NCBI RefSeq assembly: GCF_003286085.1
Contig: NW_020825312.1
Location: 6,014,001 to 6,078,000, forward strand
Direction: 5' to 3'
From: Drosophila persimilis
Taxonomy: Eukaryota > Arthropoda > Insecta > Diptera > Drosophilidae
Length of the DNA stretch: 64,000 bases
Positions 21,970 to 34,500 of the stretch are shown one piece after another. Numbering within the stretch: position 1 is the first letter of the stretch; every line of letters begins with the position of its first letter. The position numbers were made by a program, and so were the translations under genes. The notes beneath the pieces are model-generated. The model was given only the letters and a program-made list of their open reading frames with translations, was not told the DNA's origin and ran no database searches.

Positions 21970-24900
21970 ACTTCACGATTCCTATTAGATTCACTAGAAA
22001 CTATACACCGTTTTTTCTTCCACTTTTCAGATCGAATTATTCCTTGCATGAACCTACCAGATCATATCCACCACTAATTTCCTTCCTCTTATTAAATTAC
22101 TAATACTCACATACCTTGCTCGTAATTAGTAATTGTAGTGGTATTTGTATTATGAATGCATGCTTAGTTCTTCTAGTAATTTTTAGTTCTAATTTTCCTG
22201 GCATATTAGTCTAACAGCTATATTTCCTGCATGTTCGCGTTCGGTTTGGTTAACGCATCGCGCGTCATCCGGCAGCGCCCCTCGGTCGGTTCGGCGGGAG
22301 AAAGGGATCCGCGCGTAACAGCCTTCTGCTGGTGTCACACGGGCCACTTGATGGTGCAGTAATTGCATCGCCTCTTGAAAGATGTAGTCATTGCATGTCA
22401 ACGTCCAAGGCTTTACATTATAGTTTTGCTTTCCACATACGAAAGATTCGCATCTCGGACTTCGAGAATCTGCTATAGGATGTAGCGATCCTTTACGACG
22501 ATTTGAAGAGATGACAAACCACAAAAGGACCAGCTAAGCGGATGATGGAGTTTCCGAGAATGGGTGCCTGGACATACATAACTTCGATGTGGCCAACAAA
22601 TAACCACAACTTTCACTTATTTTGACTCTGCTTTGGTTCGCTTTCTTCTGTACTGTGATTCTTGTAGCATATTCTTCATTCTTCAAGGTCAAATAGGTAC
22701 GCTCTATGTCTGAAATAAACCAGTCGTAGAAACCGATCGTCTAGTGAAAGTGTTATTGCATTCAAGATTGCCAATGCAGTGCCATCTGCGAGGGGCAGGA
22801 GATGGGACTCCTTTGAAAATTTCTTCAGCCCAAACTATGAACAAAGTTCGACCTCTGCCAGTGACAGAGCCATGCGCGTTTTATTCCTGGTCCTTGGCCG
22901 GAATCCCTGGAGTACTTTGTCAGTGCCTATCAGCGATTGAGTGTGGAGTGAATCAGCGACTAGGGCGAGTCCTTTCGAGAGTCTCTTCTGAGACTGTTGA
23001 AATATTGCTTAGCTTTTGTTTTGGCTAGCAATTTCCTTGGGTCTTCTCCTCTTTCCCAATCGAAGGCCAATTAGTTCGAACTCATAGAAATTCAACAGAA
23101 TTACTGTCTCCAAAATCAGCTCGGATTGTGGCGGGGAGAAAGGAGTTGCCTCTGTTCTCCTTGGAACTGGGGGGAATGGAGTGCCAGCAAGCTCCAGACT
23201 GGATTATGAGACGTGGCTGCTCGACTCAAAGGCTTCGACCTCAAAATTCCTGTATACTTAATAGTGGATACAAGCCTGGAATAGCTGTCGTTTGCTTCAA
23301 TACAGTCGTCCGACCTCAACAAAGGGAAATTAATTTCGTCAACCGGCTGCAACTGAAGAATGTTCTAGGGCTTCCCCGAAAACCCCAAACCAGAGACGAA
23401 AGCAAAGCCAGTCAGCAGCTAAAGCAAACCTGACCCTCAGAGGCTGGCGAGTCTCAATTAATTTAAGATATTTTCACAGAAACTCAACCGTTGATGAAGC
23501 CGGAGATGCAGCTGGAGATGGAGATGGATCTGGAGGTGGAGCTGGAGCTGGAGCTGAAACTGAGGATGAAGCTGATTCTGTGGCTGAATTGCTATGGTGC
23601 CACTAAAGGGACAGGGGATTGGATTTATGGTACTGGTGCCCCGGCACTTGGAGGTCTTCACACGGATTTTTGGTACTCTCGAAATTTAATTAAGCCAGGG
23701 GACGCGCAGCTCCAAGGACTGGGCCTGGCACTGAGCCTGGAGTCTGGGGTCTGGGATCTGCCAGTGCTCTCCACTCCATCTAAATATTATTTTACACGCA
23801 GCCTTAACTGCAACTTGTGCATGCCCCATCATAATAATAATCGTCACAATGCCGCTAGGCAGCAACTGTTTCATTAAAAGAGAAACAAACCGGCAGGAAA
23901 ATCGTAAGAAAATCGCAGGCGCCGGATATGAGGGTGTGGGTGTGGGTTATGTTGTTTTATGCGTATGATATTTTGCCAGTACAAAAGTTATGGTTTCTAT
24001 GAGGAAGCTGGCAAAGAGGCAAAAAGCTGCTGCTGCTGCAGCCGAAAGAAAAATGAGAATCCTTTGCCTCGTTTTCTTTCTCTTTTTTTCCCTGGTTCCC
24101 TTTTTTCCTTCTTCCCGTCTTGCCCCTTTTTTCCCAGCGTGCAAATAGTGGTTGGAGAGGGGAATAGGGCATGGGATGGGACGCACTTGCTCTTTTAGTT
24201 AAATGTTTGAAAAGAAAAATTAAAAACTTTTTACAACACACACAACATGCGCGGGCTCCGCTGCCATAATATCCTGTAAGCGGGGCCAAAATGCAAGTGG
24301 AAAAAGTTAAGCGGCCAAGTGGCGGCAGACAGGCGGGTGGGGGGTTGTAGGCGCTGTTGGTGCTGTTGGTGCAACAGCAGAAGAAGATTACGACAACCCC
24401 CTTTGGCCAGATCCAGCTCCTGCCCCCGCCTACTTGCATGAATTTTCTCTGAAAAGCGTCTTAATCCCGGCTAAGAACAGCCGCAGGCGGTGACACCCAC
24501 ATGCAACATGCTCTATACCCGTACTGTGTGCTGCCTGCTGCCTGCTATATACTGTACGCCGTATGACGTATGCCGCCTGCCGCATGCCACATGCCACATG
24601 TCAGATATTCTCGTTTGAGGAGTCCCAAGCTGCTCATCTGTGGTGTGTGCCCCCCTCTTATGCATCTCTTTCAGAATCCCTTTCACTAAACTGAATTCGA
24701 AGCACATGGAAATAATCAAGAGGTCCTGAGATACTAGGGACTAGTCGTTTCTGTGAGATATCCTGAATTGCTTTCGAATGGTTCGACCCATTAGGGCATA
24801 CCCGTCTATGCCTCTTGTGTCTGTAAGAAATCAACAGATCACCATTTAAATAGCACGGTATTGGAGTACTTGTTCGACCAAAGTATGAATGACTCTCACT

Positions 24901-25021
24901 TTATTTGAGAATTAAAAATCATTAAAATCAATGCCTAATTCCGCCTATGCAGCGCTTGTAATATCAGTGTATCAGTGTCTTGTCTTTAAATGGATACGAG
25001 AATTTGGATTGTAATTGCCGC
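21970..25021. other. Non-coding stretch 3' of the actin-like gene
   Basis: No supported gene. It contains a GGAGATGGAGCTGGAG-type tract (23505-23570) and TGCC/TGCCGC repeats (24530-24600). TTTATT at 24900-24905 is a minus-strand AATAAA, 117 bases past the stop of the actin-like gene and its likely poly(A) signal. The minus-strand frame 22189-22524 is open but unassigned. Confidence 0.45.
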
Positions 25022-26146
25022 TCAGAAGCACTTGCGGTGGACTATGGAGGGGCCAACCTCCTCGTACTCCTCCTTGGATATCCACATCATTTTGAACGAG
25101 GGCAGAGAACTGAGAATCGAGCCACCCATCCAGGAAGCGAACTGGCGATCGGCTGGCGCCAGAATCTTGACCGTCGTGTTGGAGCCAGCCAGTTCGGAGA
25201 GCTCCCGCTCCAGGCGCTCGGCAAAGTAAGGAAGCGTCGTGGTGCCCCCCGACAGCATGATGTTTTCGAACATCTCTCGCCGGATGTCCTCGTCGCACTT
25301 ATTAATGGACTGGTAGAGCAGTTGGTGCAGGCCGACGGGAGCTTTGCCCATGAGGGTGGGGTCGAACAGTGCTTCGGGGCACTGCATGCGCTGGGCGCCA
25401 ATGGAAATGACATGTCCATCTGGCAGAGTGTACGGTTTCTCGGGTTGGGTTTTAAACACCTCCAACTCCTTCTTAATGTCCCTGGCCACAAAGCATAGCT
25501 TCTCCTTCACGTCGCGCACCATCTCGCGATCGGCCGGGCAGGTGCAGGAGTAGCAGTAGCCCCGCTCCGTTAGCAGCTTCATGAGGTACTCCGTGATATC
25601 GCGCCCGGCCCAGTCCAGAACCTGAATGGCGTGGGGCAGGGCATAGCCTTCGTAAATTGGAACGGCGTGGGAGTACCCGTCGCCAACGTCCAGAACGATT
25701 CCTGTGGAGCGACCCGAAGCGTATAGGGCCAGCACTTGCTGGCTGGCCACATACATGGCCGGCACTTCCAAAGTTTCAAACATGATTTGAGTGGCCTTTT
25801 CGCGATGGGCCATGGTCGTCCTGGGCGCCTCTGTCAGCAGGATTGGGTAATCCGCGGCAGAGATGCGCATCTCGTGGAGTGCATGATTCCATACCTTCTC
25901 CACTCCTTCCCAGTCGGTGACGAGGCCGTGCTGAACGGGATAGCTGAGTTTCAGCACAGCGCGCTTGGTGTAGGCCAGTTGCCCCACATACGAGTCCTGC
26001 AGGCCCATATTCATCTTCAGGCCCTGACGGGGAGTGCCGACCACCGTGGGGAAAACCACTCGAGGCGTTTGATCACCGGAAAATCCGGCTTTGCACACGC
26101 CAGATCCGCAATCGAGGACCACTGTCGAAATACAGTCGTCACTCAT
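25022..26146 (-). CDS. Actin-like protein (divergent actin/Arp paralogue), intronless
   Basis: 374 residues, against 376 in conventional actin, alignable end to end. P-loop 1 is DCGSGVCKAGF (actin DNGSGMCKAGF) and phosphate-2 is VLDVGDGYSHAVP (actin VLDSGDGVSHTVP), keeping the Asp and His; the catalytic-water Gln is kept in MYVASQQVLALYASG. The C-terminus, GPSIVHRKCF, is identical to actin. The D-loop is strongly changed (RQGLKMNMGLQDSYVG), and subdomain 4 carries a Cys-rich stretch (RGYCYSCTCPADRE). It is therefore probably ATP-binding but altered in filament contacts. It is closer to actin than to canonical Arp1-Arp11. In flies the comparable gene is Arp53D, and obscura-group Arp duplicates with male-germline expression are known. 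Which of these it is needs a tree. No intron is present. The start ATG at 26146 aligns with actin's start. Confidence 0.93.
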   Translation of the reverse strand: MSDDCISTVVLDCGSGVCKAGFSGDQTPRVVFPTVVGTPRQGLKMNMGLQDSYVGQLAYTKRAVLKLSYPVQHGLVTDWEGVEKVWNHALHEMRISAADYPILLTEAPRTTMAHREKATQIMFETLEVPAMYVASQQVLALYASGRSTGIVLDVGDGYSHAVPIYEGYALPHAIQVLDWAGRDITEYLMKLLTERGYCYSCTCPADREMVRDVKEKLCFVARDIKKELEVFKTQPEKPYTLPDGHVISIGAQRMQCPEALFDPTLMGKAPVGLHQLLYQSINKCDEDIRREMFENIMLSGGTTTLPYFAERLERELSELAGSNTTVKILAPADRQFASWMGGSILSSLPSFKMMWISKEEYEEVGPSIVHRKCF

Positions 26147-27503
26147 GGTGTCGAAATTTTATCATTCGATTTCTATTTGAGAACGGAAGAAGCGGAGTTG
26201 GTTAAATTAATAAAATACATTAACAATACATTACATTATTTTTTAACCGATAATCATTACAGCTACCTCCCACAGACCCTCCAAACGATCTGATCGGATT
26301 GCAAAAAACACAGATACAGAGTCTTCAAAGAAGTTTTCTTTCTAGTATTATCGGAGGCGATACCTTTTTTATACAATCTAACAAAAAAGATATGTACCAC
26401 CATAGATAAGATAAGACCATACCATAAGATGCTGAATAAGGAATCGTTTCGCCCCCGTCTGTTCAGCTGAGTCGGTCCCAGAGTCCTACAACGTAGGGTC
26501 TTTCGGACAGATAATTTCCAGCGTCAAGTACACCGTCTTTGACGACAACGAAAAGTCGAGCGGACCGACTCAAGCCAATGGTTCAAAATCGAATGCCCAA
26601 CAATACAATAGCAAATTATGTATACATCTTGGGCATGACGAGGCATACTTTCTACGAGACTGGGACCGACTGCGGCCTGCCAAAGACTGTGTATTTATTG
26701 TAGAGTTCTGGTACAAGTTCAGAGTCAAGCCGAGTAGGCAGAGGAGCCGTGGGCAGAGAAGAGTGATAGCCTAAAAGGCTATGGGTATTTTTGGTATCAT
26801 TATTATCATTACTTAAGTTAATTTTTAGTATACTTTTCCTCATCATAATTTTCCCTACACTTGGTATACCCTTGTAGAGAGTATTATGATTTTGCCCTCA
26901 TCCAATGCACATGGACAATTGATCCTAAAAATCGATCGATCCTTATTCTGTGTAGATTTTGTGTCCGATCCGATCAGAATCGGATCACTACACCGTATGT
27001 GCCATTGGAGTCGATCTGGAGGTAATACGAGAGCGAAGGGTTTCGTTATTGTTGGATTTTGGTTTCCTTTCTGGAGAGGGTGGCGTAGAGAGGGAGGGGG
27101 AGAGGCATTTGAGAAAGAAAGCGAGGAAAATTAGAAAAAAGAAAACTTGTAGCAACTTTTTTCCATATGTATGTGCTGGCTTTCGTTTGACTCGAGTTGG
27201 CTGACTTCGGCTGTTTCTTGGCTTGGCAGGCTGAAGAGATGGTTGGCTGGCAGGATGGCTGCATCGGTGGCATTGGCATGTCTTGTGTCGGCATGTGTTC
27301 AGTGGAACCCTGAGCGGGACACCCATGGCGGGGCGGGGCGCAGTTCCCTCCACCTGCTGCCGTTCCACTGCTGTGCCACTTTCCACTTGCCGCTCCCGTA
27401 ACTTTTGCTACTGCGGCGACATCTGCCAATGTTTTGAACATTGCAGCACACAGTGCCACCATCCACCAGTGGGTGTATTGTCGAGCATCTGTGTTTCGGT
27501 GTC

Positions 27504-27527
27504 TGTGTGTGTGTGTGTGTGTGTGTG
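27504..27527. repeat. TG dinucleotide run
   Basis: Twelve uninterrupted TG units flanked by CTGTG and GGGG. Confidence 0.9.
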
Positions 27528-28017
27528 GGGCACACGCAAAAGGACAAACTCCCTGGCAAAATAATGAAAAAGTAACTCAAAGTCGTATTTGTATTTTCTT
27601 CAGCTTCAACTTGCTCTGTCTGTAGGTCTGTCTATCAGACGCTCTGTCGCTCTGTCGCTGTGTCGGCCTGGCTCTCCCACCATCGCTCTTTGGCATCTCA
27701 AAGTCGAACTCTTCCATCATGCTGCATATATCCATGTTCGAGCAAGTTAAAGGCAAGTCAGCCTGTTTTGGAAATTGGTGCGAGTAATTGGTTTGTTAGA
27801 ACAAAACTTATGGCACAGAACCCACCGCCATCATCCCTGCTCCCTGCTCCCGGCTCCTTGCTCCCGGCTCATGGAGTCCCGATATTCCCCCCCCCCCCAC
27901 TGGACCTGGACATGGGCAAAGTTTGTCGGGGACTCACCTGGCAAACGACAGGCAGAGAAAGCACACGGAGAAAACGGAGACAGAGTCAGAGCAAGAGATG
28001 AACGAACGAGCGAACGA

Positions 28018-28069
28018 ACGGACAGACGGACAGACAGACACACAGACAGACGGACGGACGGACAGACAA
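28018..28069. repeat. GACA/GACG tetranucleotide tract
   Basis: The complement of the GTCY motif seen inside DINE-1/mini-me elements, here without the usual element flanks. Confidence 0.85.
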
Positions 28070-28970
28070 CCTAATAATAATCTGCATGCCAGGCTGAGAA
28101 ACTTAAAAACATGTCACAGAGTTTTCGGTTTACAGATTTTCGCAAGCTGCACAACTTTGCTTTTGCATTCGGTACGGGTACGGGTACGGGCAGGAGTCGG
28201 GGTCTCTGTCCGTGTTCGTGTCCGTGTCCTCGTCCGGGTCGTGGGGCCAGGCCACCCATGGTGAGTCGAGATACAGATACACGTCTAACATGTCACTGAC
28301 ACACACGATGTAAGCTGTAGCTGGAGGAGAGAAGAGGGAAGAGAGGACCTCAGCACAAAGGTTAAAAAGCAATTTTTCGAAATGTCAGCATACAAAATTT
28401 CATTACAAATTTTCTTTTTTCCTTTTTTTCACTACTACTTTTCTTTTGTTTTCGGATATTTGTTTCTCTTCAAGTTCATTGTAGCCGTGGCACGTTTATC
28501 AACAGTTGCCGCAATTGCGGTAACGTTCCGTTCCCACTGTTGGACAATGCCAAAGAATGCTGTTGCCAACATGGAATAGAGGGCTTAGGGTAGTACCTCC
28601 TAGCTTATAGTTCAGCCAGTGCTGTCCTATGGAAGAAAATAAAGAAATGAGTGGTCAAAAACGCGCTAGCACATCAACTACTCCATCAGTTCAGTGCACA
28701 TTGGGCCAGGCAGCCGACATTTTTGCATAAATTCGAAAAATTAGGTTAGAAACTTGAAACTAGGTACAGTTAATTGTGTTGATATATATGGGAACTGAGA
28801 TAAATTTCAGACCGATACGATTACCCCTACCAACCATACAACGTGCACTTTTTACTAGATGTTTTTTTTTGGGTAATATAGTATTATTAACGTGAATATT
28901 TAATGAGTATTTATATATTTCTTCCATTCATTTTTAATATTTCTGCATCGTTTTGGAAACTCGGTGTTTT

Positions 28971-29670
28971 GTATATTAGATTTGTGGTTAAAATGGATGT
29001 GTGTATCGTCCAGAAGGAATCGTTTCCGACCCCATAAAGTACATATATTCTTGATCAGCATCAATAGCCGAGTCCATTGAGCCCTGTCTGTCTGTCCGTC
29101 TGTCCGTCCGTTCGTCTAACCGTCCCTATCAGCGGCTAGTGCTCAAAGAGTATAAGAGCTAGAGCAACGACATTTTATATCCGAACTTCTGTTATATGTC
29201 ACTGCTACAAGTATATTTAAAAACTTCGCCCCGCCCAATAAGAGCGAAAATCTTTGGCATTTCAAAGATACGAGAAAACAGAAAACGCAAAACGGTAGAG
29301 GATGACTATATCTTCTGAACCAGACCGTATAATTATTATAGCCAAAATAAAGAAAAAAATTTCATTCTCTCTCGCTCTGTCTCTCTCTAACACACAGGTT
29401 TCATAGTCGGCTTTGCCTATTGCAAAATGTGAGTTCAAGGATCTCGGAGGCTATAAGAGCTAGAGCAACCGAATTTGGTATCCACACTCCTGTGATATCG
29501 GACCTTGACAAGTTAGTTTCATAGTTTCGACACACCCTTTTCCGCCCCCGCAAAGGACTAAAATCTGGGGCATCCATAAGTCTCAGAGACTATTAAGGCT
29601 AGAGTAACCAAATTTGGTATCCACACTGCTGTTAGATCTCACTATTAAACGTATATTTCAAAATTTCGTT
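28971..29670 (+). mobile_element. DINE-1-like element, composite and 5'-truncated
   Basis: Starts inside the family at GTATATTAGATTTGTGG and keeps AGAAGGAATCGTTTCCGACC, the GTCY run (about 29085-29125) and the CGCCCCGCCCA block. From about 29440 a second related module appears twice (GAGACTATAAGAGCTAGAGCAACC-like and TTTGGTATCCACACT), suggesting two overlapping copies or an internal duplication. The right end merges into AT-rich repeats. Confidence 0.75.
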
Positions 29671-30080
29671 CTTTTTTGAGTTTTATTTTAAGCAAAAACA
29701 ATACAAATCAAAAATAATAATTATACAGTATGAATCCAAAATAATAATTACTCATTAAAAATCAAAAATTATCATTATTCAGTAAAATTAAAAAATAATA
29801 ATTATTCAAGAAAAATAATTTTACGATACAATTTAAAAATAATAATTAGTCAATAAAAATCAAGAATAATAATTATACAATAAAAATAATTATACAATAA
29901 AAATAAGAATTTTAATTATAATAATAATAACTATTTAATAAAAATAAAGAATAATAATTATTCAATAAAAATCAAAAATAAAAATAATACTATAAAAATC
30001 AAAATGATTATTTTTGATTTTTATTGTATAAATTATTATTATTATTTTTATTCTATAATTATAATTAATTAAATATAATT
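29671..30080. repeat. AT-rich degenerate tandem repeat ending in a palindrome
   Basis: About 400 bp built from variants of AATAATAATTATTCAATAAA plus AATCAAAA, with a unit of very roughly 28 bp. At the right end AAAAATCAAAATGATTATTT is followed by the inverse TTTTTGATTTTTATTGTATA, making a long imperfect inverted repeat centred near 30005. No coding potential. Confidence 0.8.
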
Positions 30081-33000
30081 ATACATTTTTGAATTTGTGC
30101 CAGAATATCCGCCGTCTGGCCCAATGTGCACCGGTAGAAACCACTCACACTTGGCAGTGTTGGAAAATATCAATCATAGACGGTGCTAAGCAACAACTTA
30201 ATCTCGTGTTTTTAGGGCAAAAACATGGGTTTTCAACGAAAGAAAAGCGAAGGAAAATCGAAGAGAAGGCGAAGCAAACGAAACGAGATTCTTCTGCCCG
30301 ACTAACTCTCAAGAGGGAAAACCAAAATGAAAAAAGAAACTAACATAGGAGTAATTTATGGATATTAATAACAATAATAGGGAATACGAGTATGCATATG
30401 TAAATGCAAAGAGCCCAAACAACCGCACACACAAGAGGGTCAAGAGGCGGTCATGGGCACAGCCATAGCCAGGGATGCGGAGACGGCCTCAGACTAAGAC
30501 GGAGCCGGAGCCAGAGCCAGAGCCAGAGCCGGAGCCGGATCCTGATGCTGGGCCTCGAATTGGGACTGGGGGTCGAGACGGAGTAAGGAAATCGACGTTT
30601 AAAAAGGATTTGCCTTGCTAAACATTTTGAGACGCCTTAAGCTATTCAAAAATTACATCACTCGAGTAAATACTAGAGAGGGGGAGAACAGGGGAAAGGA
30701 TGTTGGGGATGGGGATGGGGATGGGTATGGAGATGGAGATGGAGATGTTGGCTGAGTTGGGGGTTGGAAGTAGGACCTGAGATGCACGATTAATTGCAAC
30801 GAGGAATGTAATGTAGCGAATATGCGAGTTGCCGTCCTGATTTCAAATGGGATCCACAGCTCTCCTTCATTCTTTTTCCTTTCCCTTTCCCGTTCCCCCA
30901 AAGAAAACAAAAACAACGCTATTCCCCGACATTACAGAAGAGAACAGAACGGCACGGAACGGAACGGAACAGTTCAATGGTCGACCGCTGGCACTCGCCT
31001 GATTTAACCATGCATTGGGTCAACCGGAGTCGCAGTCTGAGACGACGACTCAGACACACACTGAACCTGTGCCTGAGACTGCGGTCTGGTCTGGTTGGGC
31101 TCTGGGCTCTGGGCTTGGGCTTTTCCTGGGAGTGGTTTGGCGGATGGCAGACGGCCCTCGACATCATCGAGAAATGAAAACAACTCAAGCGAAAATACAA
31201 TCATATTTTTATTGCCGGCTGGTTGGCTGCATGTCGATGTCGATGTCGATGTCGAGCTGGGCCCAAGTAAGCGGACAGGATACATCGTCCAATGGCGGAT
31301 ATGGCTCAGTATGGTTCTGTTCTGGGGGCACAGCGAGGCGGGCGTAGAGGACAACCAATTCCCGTTTGCTCGCTCGTTTAGTCGATTATTCTTGGAGGCG
31401 TTTTTCTTAATAGCAACAAAAAAGAAGGAAACCAAAATAAAATAACAAAAACAATGGAAGAGCAATAACAGTCAGCACTCAAAGGGCGCTCCAATGGGTT
31501 GCTTGTGGATGGGTTTTGGTCTGGCACGGGGACGGGGACGTGGACGTGGACAGGGACTGAGACCGAGACCGAGGCTGGGTTGGGTCACCAAGTGAAATGA
31601 ATTAAAACTGAATCAAAACATATGGACGGACGACCGTAAGACAACAGACAAACAGAGAAGGGAGAGAGCAGCAATATTTATTCGCAATCGAAATGCCGAA
31701 AGAGTGGGTGAATGGATGTATGGATGGATGAGTGAGGGAAAAAGTTATCCAGTGAGTGAGTGAGTTCTTGCGAAGAGTGTACATGTGTGCATAGGTTAAT
31801 GATTAAATGGAGATCACTATTCTTCGCACAATTCGCATCGCTGTTCACACGTAGTTAATCCCATCAAAGGTATGCTTTACAAGAAGCTTAATCGGCTGAG
31901 TGGTGCTTGAGAGTATGTATTCTATAATTGAGGATTTCCTTAGCTGATTGAATCAAACCCATCGAATCAAAGAGTTGGTTGGCTTTGAGACACCAGCCCT
32001 CGGACTTCGGAAATTATTTCCAGAAAGAAGCCACTTATGCACTTGGCTCTGGGATGCCTGGCCGCACTTTAGCTACATCAGCTCTATTCATATTCCTATA
32101 CCTACATACATATACCTATACCATCCAGCCACCCATACCCATACCCACCTGTCTTTGTGGAGGTAGAAAATATGCAAGCCAAGCAATTTGCATTTGCACA
32201 CCGCAAACGGTGAAGCAAAACTTAAGAGCACAGCAGACAACACAGAGAGATGAAAGGATGGGACAGGACAACAAGTGCTGCAAGGAATATGCTAAATTAC
32301 GAAAAGACAAAAAACAAAACACGCTATAGCCACAGCCACAGCCACAGCCGAAAAAACCCAAAGAATAAACTTTGTTAGACTTCCCTTCCCCGAAACCCCG
32401 TTCCGAAAAAGACTATTTTCAAGAAGTTGCCCAAAGTCGAGAGGGAACCAGCCCCAGCAAAGACAAAAACCATCTGCAGGTGCAGCCAAAGCCAGAACCG
32501 TAGACAGAGCCGAAACCCGACTCTCTGAAGCGGTCCGGACACGAGCAGGCGAGGCGATGATTCCCTCCATAGTTCCCTCCGTAGCTCCCTCCGTAGCTTC
32601 CACCGTAGTTCGCTCAAGACCCATCGTTCGTCTCGGACAGCTCTTCTTTGGGTCGTGTCGTGTCAGGGTAGAAGGCAAATAATCAGAAACCTCAGCTCCT
32701 AGGAGCATCCTTGTTGTGTGCTGTTATTGAAAATAGTTTTACAATTTATAGAGTGCCATGGAGTGGCACTGGGAGACTCTCCCCGTGGCCGCCCTGCGGC
32801 ACCTGGCCTTTGTCAGCTCAATGGGCGTGGCAATGCGGCTTGGCTGCCACTGCCACTGCGCTTTGCATCACAAAGGCCGCTCGCTGGTTGCGGTTGCTTG
32901 GTCCTCCAGATTGTCAGTTCAACTGTCAGTACAGCAGTGTGCTGGAAAAATAAAAAAATAAAACGTACGAGGAGTACGAGGAGTGCCCTGGACAAAAATG

Positions 33001-34500
33001 AGACTAGTAAGTGGCCGGCCAGTCGTTGGCCTCCTGTCCCTTGCATTGCAGTCCAGTTCATCTAAGCTGATTTGTCGGCTTACAGGGAAATCACACAAGT
33101 AAGAGGTTGTGTCCTGTCCAGAGCATCACATCAATAATGGTGGTTTCAGTGAAGGTTTTTTTATTTTTTAGGGTGAAGAGTGACGCTATCATTGTGATAG
33201 AAGAGCGGAAAGAGCTCTGAGGGGTTAGACCTTTAGATGGAATCAATGTGCAGAAAATAACATTACGCTCTTCGCTAGAATGAATGTGTCATAAAGATCA
33301 GAGACTTGGAAAGCCTTTACTAATCGTTTCTATAATGAAGGTGAAGGTACATCTAGCCGTTAGGGACCTGGATGCTACTCTTATTTGTCCCTTTTATTAC
33401 ATTTTTCAATATATTTATAACTGAGCCTGTAGCTACATACATACATATGTCTCAGGCTTCTCCCATCTGTTGCATTCATCTGAAAACAGAATCTGAAATT
33501 AACATAATTTATCGCTTATTGAATCAGGCGAAACCTTGTTACGGCTTGACAGCCTCTCGCAGCGCACCCTAGCCCGTCATCCACCCACCATGACCCACCT
33601 CCCATCTCCCGTGGAGTGTTTGCCGATTAAAAAAGCGACCCACGTAGAAAGATTACATGAATTCGTAAAAAGAAACTACTACTGTCAGCTTGAATCAGGG
33701 AACTTTCCATCATTTCCATCGAACGCGGAACCGGGAGCGTCGCCAGGGCTCTACGGAGAGCAGAGAGGAGGAGAGTGTGGAGTGTGGGTGCAGATTTGAT
33801 TTGGGTGTTGGCGTCTAGTAAATCCATTGGGGATATCGCATACCCTGACACACAAATACACAGACAGAGCCAGAGCCCCCCAACCAGATCTAGAGGAATG
33901 TTTTGCTATTTTGCGATTGAGCTGTCCAAATGCGCCTTTTAATGTAATCTCTTACGGATTTGTTTTGACAGGAGTGCCGTTTCCCGTTCCCCGTTCCCGA
34001 TGCCGTGCTCCACCCGACCGAACCGATGTGTGCGAATTCCTTTTTATCCAATGCATATGAAATGGGTGTGGATAAGTCCTGGATATGTCTGACTTGGCTG
34101 AGGGGAAAGCACCCCATCGGTGTGGGGGCTGCAGAGCCCTTCCGGGGAAGGGCTGCTCCTGCTCCTGCCAGTTGGAGGAATTGGTGTATGCTTAGGTATA
34201 TTTTCATCATAAATATTAAATTACTCAAGCGTATGTAATTTATTATATTAGATTTGAAACGTTTCCCTTTCCCGCAGCCAACGCTTTCGATGGGTACCCA
34301 AAAGCTGAAGCCGTCTTTAAGATATTTGCTAATCAAATGTATCTATTGTAAACGAAGGAGAATGTGATCTGATTGGCACCTACGAGAGTGTGACCTACTT
34401 ACGAGTATTCAAACTATTTCGAAGGGCCATTGGCCATTGGCCAATCAGTAGCTATTGTTCGTCTTATTCTCGAATAAACAGTATGCGTTATTTCATCGGG
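30081..34500. other. Non-coding stretch
   Basis: No supported gene. It includes GGAGCCAGAGCC repeats (30501-30540), GGGGATGG repeats (30698-30745) and CACAGC repeats (32330-32350). Frames of 100-150 codons (31004-31465, 32292-32708, 33890-34336) overlap in several registers and show no domain. Confidence 0.45.

Larger units (their letters stand above)
26147..28970. other. Non-coding stretch
   Basis: No supported gene. A TATACCCTTGTAGAGAGTATTATGATTTTG motif near 26863 resembles the end of INE-type repeats. It also holds a TG run (27504-27527) and GACA/GACG tetranucleotides (28018-28069). An ATG-less frame at 26436-26774 is discussed as rejected. Confidence 0.45.

Noticed and set aside
22189-22524. 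111-codon minus-strand frame considered as a retroelement piece
   Set aside because: No gag, protease, reverse transcriptase or integrase motif can be recognised.
24980-25498. 172-codon plus-strand frame across the actin-like gene
   Set aside because: Shadow of the minus-strand actin-like gene, which aligns end to end with actin.
26436-26774. 112-codon plus-strand open frame without ATG, looking rather protein-like
   Set aside because: Frames of this length are expected by chance in 64 kb read six ways. No domain, no start codon, and the upstream edge resembles DINE-1 wording.
28018-28069. GACA/GACG tract as a further DINE-1 copy
   Set aside because: The tetranucleotide is shared, but none of the flanking DINE-1 modules is present, so it is called only a microsatellite.
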